64,000 nt of DNA, taken from Clarkia xantiana subsp. parviflora. Lineage: Eukaryota > Streptophyta > Magnoliopsida > Myrtales > Onagraceae. Made by a program: the position numbers and the translations under genes. Below, one piece after another: positions 55,927 to 64,000 of this stretch. The notes under the pieces are model-generated. The model searched no databases. It was not told the DNA's origin and was given only the letters and a program-made list of their open reading frames with translations. The first letter of the stretch is position 1. Every line of letters starts with the position of its first letter. The stretch covers positions 22,317,901 to 22,381,900 of the forward strand of contig JAPTYO010000013.1 in assembly GCA_036873135.1 (NCBI GenBank), written 5' to 3'.

Positions 55927-58900
55927 ATACGTTTGTTTGGAATTGTCAAGGGGTTGGAAGCTCTTTGACAATTCAACACTTAAGAAGACTAGTTGCACAA
56001 TGGCATCCTCATATTATCTGTCTTTCGGAAATAAAATGTAAAATTTCTAGAATAGAAGGTGTTTTGAATAGTTTAGGCTTTCATAATTTATTTTCTGTAC
56101 CTCCTATTAATACTAGAGGTGGTTTAATTTTAGGTTGGCGTAATGTTTTTGATATTAACATTATTTACTCTTGTTCTAGTTTAATACACTGTCAAATTAC
56201 ACATATTCCGTCTGTTTTGCCTTGGTATATTTCTTTTGTTTATGCACCTTCTGTTTTTTCTTATAGCTTTGATTTTTGGAATCTATTATCTTCATTAAAT
56301 CCTGGTAGTAATAGGGATTGGGTTATAATTGGAGATTTTAATGATGTCTGGTCCCAAGATGAAAAAATGGGTGGTAATCCTATTTCTGAATCACGTTTGT
56401 TACAAACATATTTTTGGTCAAATTCTATGGATCTTTTGGATTTAGGATGTCAAGGCCCTCTCTTTACATGGTCTAATAAACAAGTTGGACAAGACTTAAT
56501 TATAAAACGTTTAGATAGAGCTTTTGTAACGTCTGAGTGGTTGTTTATATTTCCAAATGCAAATATTTTCAATTTAGAACTTTTTGGTTCGGATCACTGC
56601 CCTATTATTTTATCTCTTTCTAATTTTGGTAGACCTTCTAAACGTTCTTACCCTTTTAGATATGAACAAATGTGGGAATCTCATCCCTCTTTTAAAAATT
56701 GTATTTATAAATCTTGGTCAATCTCTATTTCTGGTTCTGCTCAGTTTATTTTTTGTTCTAAGCTGAAACGTCTTAGATTTTGTCTTAATCAGTGGAATAA
56801 AAACACTTTTGGATCTATTCATAATAATATTAAGTTAGCTACGCAATCCTTGTTTGATGCCCAAGCTGATGTTTCTAATTTTAATGAAGGTTTAATTAAA
56901 AATTTATCTTCTAATCTTCAGGAGCTGTATCAGTTAGAGGAAATTTTTTATAAACAGAAATCTCGTCAGCTTTGGCTAATGGAGGGTGACAGAAATACAA
57001 AGTTTTTTCATGCAAAAATGTTAGCCCGTAGAAAGTCTAATAGAATGGATTGGATTAAAGATTTAAATGATAATTGGATTACTGATCCGTTAGAGTTACA
57101 AAATTTTGTGTATTCTTATTTTAATAATATTTTTACTTCTAATTATTTGGGTCAACCTTTTTCTCTCATTAATACTTTACCTAGTAGAGATTGTAATCCA
57201 TCTATTTTGTCTTTAGACTGTGTTTTAAATGAGGAGGAAATTAGAACAGCTCTTCGTTCTTTTCACCCTGCAAAATCTCCTGGTCCTGATGGATTTTCAC
57301 CAATGTTTTTCCAACATAACTGGGATGTTGTCTCTGCTGATACAATTAAAGCAGTTCGAAGTTTTTTTGATAATGGACATATGTTGAGGGATCTTAATCA
57401 TACTTATGTTGTCCTAATTCCTAAGGTTTCTCAACCTCAAAGCCTTTCTCAATGGAGACCTATTAGCTTATGTAATACTGGTTATAAATTAATAGCAAAA
57501 ATTTTATCTAATAGGTTAAAAGTCGTTTTGCCTTATATTATTTCTCCTTTTCAAAGTGCTTTTGTTCCTAATCGTCTTATTTCAGATAAAATTTTGTTAG
57601 CTCAAGAACTTTTACATACTATTAAAAAACGTCGTTGCGGTAGAATAGGTCTTCTTGCTTTAAAACTTGACATGTCTAAGGCTTATGATAGGATTGAATG
57701 GCCTTTTTTGAAAGCAGTGTTGAATTTTCTTCATTTTCCTAATAAGTTTATAGCATGGATTATGGAATGTGTTACTTCTACTTCTCTTACAATCCTTATT
57801 AATGGTGTTCCTTCTAAAATTATTTTCCCTTCTAGGGGTCTTAGGCAAGGTGATCCTTTATCGCCTTTTCTTTTTATCATTTGTTCAGAGGTTCTTTCTG
57901 CTCAGTTTTCTCTGCATCAGGATAATTTAAGTTTTAAGGGGATTAAACCAGCTTTTAACTGTCAACAAATTTCACATCTTTTATTTGCTGATGACAGTTT
58001 TTTGTTTTTGGAAGCTAATCTTGAATCTGTTCAAAACTTACATTCTCTTCTCAACCTTTATGAAGCTCAATCTGGCCAACGTATTAATTTTGCAAAGTCT
58101 AGTATTAAATTCAGTCATAATACCTGTCCTGTTTTAGTTGATCAAATTACAAATCTTTTTGGGGTTAGGCTGATGACTGATTCTGATTTATATTTAGGTC
58201 TTCCTATAGATTGGGTTTCTCAAAAAAAGAGTATAGGATCTTCATTAATTGAGCGTGTTAGTAATAGAATTCAAGGTTGGATGTCTAAATTATTATCTCC
58301 TGCTGGTAAATAAATTTTAATTAAATCTACTGCTTCTGCTATCCCTTCTTATATTATGAGTTGTATTTTACTTCCTTGTAATATTACTGATAAGTTAGAT
58401 AGGCTGTATAGACAATTTTGGTGGAAGAATTCTGCAGATAGAAATGGAATTCCTTGGATAGCTTGGAATAAAATCATTTTAAGTAAACGTGATGGTGGTC
58501 TTTAATTTAGAAAATCTAGTTTACAGAATTAGTCCTTAATGTTTAAACAAATTTGGAGACTTTTTTCTAATAATCATTCTCTTTGGGCTGACATGAATCG
58601 TAAAAAATATCTGCTTTCTTCTAGTTTTGTTAATGCTACTGTTTCTACTAATCATTCTCCAGTATGAAAATCTATTATTAAAATACGCCCTTTATTTTTA
58701 TCGGGTTGTCGCTGGAGAATTGGTGTGGGTCATTCAGTAAATTTTTGGACAGACCATTGGGTACCTAATGCTCCATCTCTTTTACAATGGAAGTTACCTG
58801 GGATTCAAACTTATAATAATTCTGTTGCAGATTTTATTAACCCTGTTCCTCGTTCTTGGAATCTACAATTGTTGAATGCTGTTTTATGCCCTCCAATTAT

Positions 58901-60064
58901 TAGTTCAATATCTCAGATTTCTATACCTGTGTTTCCTGTGGCTGATTTGTTTACGTGGAAGCATTCCAAATGTGGTACTTATTCTGTCAATCTGGTTATT
59001 TTCATCTCCTATCTACTTATTTAAATCTGGCTACCACTTCTACTTCCCCTAGGACTGTTAATCAAACATTTTGGTCAAAATTTTGGAGTTTTCCTATTTT
59101 GCCTAAAATCAAGATGTTCGTCTGGAAGGGTTGTAATGAAGGTTTACCTTTAGGGGTTAATCTTCGTAAACGTATATCATCTTTTAATCCTATTTGCTTA
59201 TTTTGTGGAGATGAAAATGAATCATGGAACCATTTGATGTGGTTTTGTCCTTTGGCTAAAAGGGTTTGGTATGCTTCAGCTTTTATGATTCAATCAGCTA
59301 GGTTACCTATCTTTTCTGTATTAGACTGGCTTAAATGGGAACAAGGTCCTGCTGGTCTAGATATGCCATTAAGAAAATATCTTCCTTTGAAATGTATTAT
59401 CTTATGGTCTATTTGGATTTCTCGAAATGAACTTATTTTCAGGTATAAGCAGCCATCTATTGAGAAAATAATGAAAGGGATTGAACAGCTTGTGAATGAT
59501 CATGTGATTTCCTTTATGAATGTTACAGGGTCTGTCAACAGAGGCATTTCAGGTAACTCCCTCAGATCTTCATTAGGCACTAATCCATCTGTTATTCTTC
59601 CGTCTGGTCGATGGAAGATTATTACAGATGGATCTGTAAATAGTTCGAATGGGGTGTTAATTGGAGCAGCCATCATTTTGGATCCATCGGGGAGTTTAAT
59701 GGCTGCTGTCTGCCGACGTTTTCCAGGAGATGAAGCTCTTCTTGCAGAAGCTTTTGCCTGCAGAATGGGTCTGCTTTTGAGTGAAAATTTGGGGCTTCAT
59801 GATTGCCTTTTGCTAACAGACTCTACAAATCTTATTTCTGCGTTGAATCAGTCGGATTTGCCTCATGTTTTGCTGTTTGGTGTTTTAACGGATCTAAGAA
59901 CTTTGTTAGATCGTTGTTTAGTTTCTGCTGTTAAGGTTTCTAGATCTTTTGTAAAATCTGCAGATTTCCTTTGTAAACAATCCAGAATTCTGCAGATTTT
60001 TGGTTCTTGGGTGTTTCCTTCTTTTCCTCCAACTTTAGGTTTACAGAGTTGTTATACTCTGTGA
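55923..60064 (+). pseudogene. L1 ORF2 (endonuclease, RT, RNase H), four stops and a frameshift
   Basis: ATG at 55923 starts MNTFVWNCQGVG. APE endonuclease (about 1-230): WNCQG, SEIKCK, GDFNDVW, RLDRAF, GSDHCPI. RT (about 430-720): SPGPDGFSP, WRPISLCNTGYKLIAKIL, QSAFVPNRLI, LKLDMSKAYDRIEW, GLRQGDPLSPFLF and the catalytic LLFADDS. After 58310 there are stops at 58311, 58503, 58530 and 58665 in the same frame, and a one-base deletion near 58990. The zinc-binding region (FWTDHWVP; FCGDENESWNHLMWFC) and an RNase H domain (ITDGSVNSSNGV, AEAFACRMGLLL, LTDSTNL) follow. The first 797 codons are open, so a truncated endonuclease/RT without RNase H could still be made. Confidence 0.93.
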
Positions 60065-60139
60065 ATGTTGTTTGTGTAATGTTTGGTTTTTAATAATATA
60101 TGGCTCACTGTTAATAAAAAAAAAAGAAGCAATGATAGT

Positions 60140-60464
60140 GACAATAATGTTATTGATAAAATATATTATATTATTATAGTTTGAGTGGATTTCCAGGAAG
60201 GTTCAAAGTATAAGAGATAATATAATATTATAATTTATTCACGAAGCAATTTAGGGTTTACAGTGCAGTGCTTCATTCTTTAAGAGCGTTTATAATTGCC
60301 AAATTTTAATGGACATTTTTTAGATTAAGGAATGAAAGATATTTTTTTTGTTTTTTTCAGTTAATTGTCCGTATTTATCAATATTTTCTTCTTTCTAAGT
60401 TGTATTCTCTTGTACTTTTTTTTGGTTTATTTAGTATTTCTATGGTGTATTGGATTATATATTA
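60140..60464. other. spacer without recognised features
   Basis: AT-rich flank between the L1 target duplication and a minus-strand Helitron end. Nothing coding. Confidence 0.4.
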
Positions 60465-60500
60465 TTAGCCACTAACCCCGTGCACCGCGCGGACGCAATT
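60465..60500 (-). mobile_element. Helitron 3' terminus, minus strand
   Basis: The minus strand reads CCGCGCGGTGCACGGGG, then TTAGTGG and CTAA, followed by T. This closely matches the ending of Helitron A1 (CGCGCGGTGCGCGGGGTTAGTGGCTAG), with CTAA fitting the CTRR rule. The body extends to the right and holds the hAT element at 60708. Its 5' end was not found. Confidence 0.6.
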
Positions 60501-60707
60501 CCAAATAAAATTGAAAACTAAAAAAATTAAGTTCTCTTAATTTATTAAATATATGCAACTTTATTTGAAAATTTCATTTTATTTTGGATATAAATTAATT
60601 AATAATAATGCATAGTTTAATTAAAGTATTTAATAATAATTATTATGTAAAATATTTCATAGTACTAAAATAATTAATATTATATATCATTTTTATAGGA
60701 CTAAAAC

Positions 60708-61631
60708 CAGTGTTATCAGAACCGGACCGGTGGTCCGACCGGGTTCGAACCGGAACCGGTGCCTACAACGGCCTGTTCGAACAAATCCGGAGGATGTTAG
60801 CGAACCCGGTTCAATATCCGGTTTTATAGAGAACCGGCCGGTTTTACTAGAACCGGACGGTTCGCCGGCCCGCCGGTTCGGACTCCAAAAAAAAAAAAAA
60901 AAAAAAACTTAACCAACCCTACATACAAATTAGCAAGCGCCGCAGTGTTCACTCAAGTTTCAATCCTACTCATTCAGCCTTCTTTATTCTCATTCATCCA
61001 CTATTCTACTCCCACAAGTCCTGGTACGAGATCGAGAGGTGGTGCCGGAAGCGGGTCTTCATCGGAAACTGCTACGCTGTCAGCCCGGAGGTTCCCGGAG
61101 GTTAGATTTGTGAAGATTAAGGGGAAGCCGCACGACCAGAGGTTCCCGGAGGTCAGTTCTTTGTCTTGTCTCGTCCCAAAACCAAAACCCTCAATAATAC
61201 CCATCGGAGAAGCAAGGATCTATACATCCGACACCTACCCATTGTTTTCTGGTCACTGTCCGGCGACTAAAATACTCTACTAGTTGTGGCGGCTAGTGTT
61301 TCGATGGAGATTGAAGTGGTTGTAGTAGGTGGCTGCTTGCGGTTGTGTCTATCGGGTTCAATTGGCTTGGATAGGAGGAGTAGGCTTGGTAGTCTAGTGT
61401 TGGAGGAGAAGAAGTCTACTTCTAAAGATGGGCTTCCGTTATGCTGCACTAATTTTAGGTGTGGGCTTTCTTATTAAAATAAATGGGTAGAGTATATATT
61501 TACTGGGCTGGGCTACAATTATTATTTTGTGTTGCAATAGTTGGGCTACCGGTCCGACCGGGTTCGAACCGGACGAACCGTGAACCGGACCCCTATCCGG
61601 TTCCACGTCCGGTCCGGTTCTGATAACACTG
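60708..61631. mobile_element. non-autonomous hAT element, 924 bp
   Basis: Terminal inverted repeats CAGTGTTATCAGAACCGG / CCGGTTCTGATAACACTG are flanked by a perfect 8-bp duplication ACTAAAAC (60700-60707 and 61632-61639). The outer 150 bp on each side are rich in ACCGG motifs. The centre (60940-61470) is GC-richer and contains short frames, including two FPEV repeats, but no transposase. It may hold captured gene sequence. Confidence 0.93.
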
Positions 61632-61740
61632 ACTAAAACTAATAAAATAGAAAATCGAAGTAAGAATATTGTTACCCACGTTAAAAATCTCTTTCTTTCT
61701 TTTAGTTTATTTTTCATTTTTACCCACATTAATTATTTTA

Positions 61741-63868
61741 CTTTTTTTTTTGCCTCAAAATATCATACTTTATTCATCACAAAATTAGAACATCTACGGG
61801 GGAATAAATTCCCGGTACTTAACAATCAACGACAAAAGAGAGGGCAGGGGTGTAAACACCCAATTATGAAAACACGATATTTTTCTAGATTGGATGGCAA
61901 TCCATCTCGCACAAGCGTTAACATTACGCGGAACAAACGACCATTGCACTTCTTGCAACGCTAAGGAGTTCCTTAGGATGGTATCAATTTGTGTCAAGAT
62001 TCTCCAGTTCTGTCTTTGAGCTTCTTTCCGCGGATGATGCATGGCCTCCATGGAATCGGACTCTATAATCACATTAGTCCATCCTCTTGTAATAGCAAGT
62101 TGTATTCCTTCATGAATGGCAGCAACCTCTAATTCCAAGCTCCCCACTGATGAATAGTACCCAAATCCCCCAATAACCTGCCCATGATGATCCCGAGCAA
62201 TCCCTCCTAAACCACATGTTTGTGACCTTACTTCCCATGACGCGTCGCAATTGATCTTTACAAACTCCGGAGGTGGTGGCTTCCAATGTTCTTCATTTCG
62301 TGCTTCATCCCTGTTTCGAGTCTCGGATTGTTGAGCCCTTCGTACTCCCCAAAACTCAGCAAATTCTCGTTGTGCCGCCTCTATCGTTTGTTGTGGTTTT
62401 GGTCGGTCGTTCTCGTACATAGCCCTGCATCTTTCCTTCCAAATCGCCCAGCATACCATACCTATCAACGCCCACCTTTTGACTCGATCTTCTTTCCTCA
62501 ATGTTTGCATATCCTTTGGATTAGCAAACCATTCCGGGATTGTTATTGCACCAATTACATCAGCTCGCAGGTTTAGAGTTATGAACCACACCGGTTTTGT
62601 CCATTCGCATTTAAATAACATGTGAGCTGTGGTTTCCTCTTCATGACAGAAAGGCAACCAACTTCCACATTCATGCCCCTGCGTCTTAGGTTTCCTCTCA
62701 CTGCAATAGCATTTGAATTTAATTTCCATACAAAAGATCTAACCTTCGGTATAGTGCACATTGACCAGATGTCCTTCCACTTAAGAGTTGGAATTGCATT
62801 CCGAGGGCTTTGAAATAGTATCTCCCGCGTCCCATCTGCGCAACTAATCTGTCTATATACCGAGTTTACCTTGAGTTCTCCATCTTTAGTGTATGGCCAT
62901 ATGAATTTATCGGGTTCTGGTCTCAGTGGCAGTGGAATGCCGGAAATCATATTCTGTTGCACTTCAGTTAGTTGCCGCTGAAGTGAATCTAGTATCCAGC
63001 TTTGAGGTTCGTCAGAAATTATGGTTGAGACCTTTCGCTGCAGCTGATTAATGAATAGATCGTGTGGCAGCATTCTAAACTTGGGGAGCCATGGTATCCA
63101 TGCGTCGTTGAAGATATTGATACTTTGGCCATCTCCCACTTTCCACATTCCGTTATCCATTAATACATCACGCCCGACCAATAAACTTGTCCACGCCCAA
63201 GATGCTCGAGCCCCTTTAATTAGTCGCTCCCATCAAGCTGGTCCTTGGGTGGTATAGGCCCTTTATCACTTTTGCCCAATATGCATTTGGGTTCCTAATA
63301 AGTCTCCACGCCATTTTCGTCAAAAGGGTCATATTGTAAGCTTGAAGCTCTTTGAAACCCATCCCTCCACACGACTTCGTTTTTGTCAACGTGTCCCAAC
63401 TTCTCCAATGTATCTTTCTTCCCCCCCCACCCCCACGTTGGCCCCACAAAAAACGAGCGATTTGTGAATTTATTTCCGCACACCATGTTTTAGGGAGAAG
63501 GAAAATGCTCATGGTATATGTTGGCATGACCGTAACCACCGATTTGATTAAGACTTCCCTTCCCGCGTTGTTGAGGAGTAGAGATTTCCAACCCTTGATC
63601 TTTGACATGATTCGTTCCTTCAAGAAATCAAGCGCTTCTTTCTTTGATCTCCCCCATATCGTTGGTAGTCCTAGATACTTGACGGGGTTGTGCGTTGCTC
63701 GGATGTCAAGTGCTTGCTCAACTCTTGTTTTCGTTCCTTCTTGTACATTCGAACCAAAATAAACACTGGACTTGTCGAAATTTACAGCCTGACCCGAAGT
63801 TGTGTAGTACTCGGTTAATATCGACCTTAATCTATCAACATTTCCACTGACGCATTTTAGTGAGAAAA
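61741..63868 (-). mobile_element. L1-type LINE, 5'-truncated
   Basis: A poly-T stretch at 61742-61752 is the A tail of a minus-strand LINE. Homology to ORF2 runs rightward and ends at about 63868, within the RT domain. It belongs to a different family from the LINE at 53438, judging by protein sequence. A target duplication was not found. Confidence 0.85.
61794..63868 (-). pseudogene. L1 ORF2 C-terminal remnant (RT end, zinc region, RNase H)
   Basis: On the minus strand the order is: end of RT (about 63868-63630, VDRLRSIL, QAVNFDKSS, KYLGLP); 63623-63216 with NNAGREVLIKSV, RFLWGQ and MGFKELQAYN; 63181-62579 with INIFNDAWIP and the start of the zinc-binding region; 62729-61794 with HEEETTAHMLFKCEW, the RNase H core (INCDASWEV, ELEVAAIHEG, IIESDSMEA) and the stop. 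At least two frameshifts separate the pieces, near 63200 and near 62700. The endonuclease and RT palm are missing. Confidence 0.88.
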
Positions 63869-64000
63869 AAAAATGCTATTGTTCCCATTTCAAGCATATA
63901 TATCTAAGGGGACGGCTATTTTCAACTCGAGTTGAAAATAAGTCGAATTTTTGGTCGTCTGATGAACATTTCGAGATCCATGCAACTATGATCACTCATC
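63869..64000. other. window edge, nothing recognised
   Basis: It contains a short inverted repeat TTTTCAACTCGAGTTGAAAA at 63920-63939. No gene seen. Confidence 0.4.

Larger units (their letters stand above)
53438..60127 (+). mobile_element. L1-type LINE, nearly full length
   Basis: It has a 5' untranslated region (53438-53715), ORF1 (53716-55926), ORF2 (55923-60064), a short 3' untranslated region and an A-rich tail (about 60115-60127). A 12-bp target duplication AGCAATGATAGT flanks it (53426-53437 and 60128-60139). The element is 6.7 kb. Both ORFs contain nonsense mutations, so it is inactive. Confidence 0.93.

Overview
This window reads as nuclear DNA of a flowering plant, probably a eudicot. 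It is AT-rich, its genes have GT-AG introns, and it is packed with plant-type transposons: Tat-lineage Ty3/gypsy elements with a second RNase H, Helitrons, plant L1 LINEs, and hAT- and Tourist-like MITEs. I see only three host genes. They are a five-exon SKA2-like kinetochore gene (21917-24214, +), a single-exon DUF4228/PADRE-domain gene (44168-44734, +), and a 19-exon DNA ligase 6 (LIG6) gene whose product joins an SNM1-type nuclease domain to an ATP-dependent ligase (51189-45065, -). The last two converge and lie about 330 bp apart.

Left part (1-21.7 kb). A partial 1.2-kb direct duplication opens the window. It is followed by a cascade of non-autonomous Helitrons with ends at 2062, 4414, 6960, 19071 and 21689. 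Each shows the GC-rich hairpin and CTAG-type 3' terminus, and several appear inserted into one another's 5' tips. One carries a decayed fragment of a Raf/HT1-like kinase. The third Helitron is split inside its 3' hairpin by a 5'-truncated Tat retrotransposon on the minus strand (9115-19050). That element has an intact protease-RT-RNase H-aRNase H-integrase frame, several minisatellites, and a spliced antisense ORF.

Middle (21.7-43.2 kb). After the SKA2-like gene come a foldback element and a 3.8-kb non-autonomous LTR element (25253-29030). Its LTRs differ at only three positions over 601 bp. Next are a gene-like interval with a captured importin exon that ends in a Helitron terminus (32177), then another Helitron (32560-43218) into which a full Tat element (32915-42208, TSD AGCTA) has jumped. 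This second Tat element has lost gag and its pol frame is broken. It nevertheless keeps a complete antisense three-exon ORF homologous to that of the first element, with the same intron positions and phases.

Right part (43.2-64 kb). After the PADRE and LIG6 genes come a Tourist-like MITE holding a hAT MITE just upstream of LIG6, a SINE with target duplications, and a nearly complete L1 LINE (53438-60127). A minus-strand Helitron end, a hAT element with a perfect 8-bp TSD, and a second, 5'-truncated minus-strand LINE (61741-63868) complete the window. The transposons are not a coordinated system with the genes. The notable systems here are the antisense spliced genes of the Tat elements and the self-nesting, gene-capturing Helitrons.
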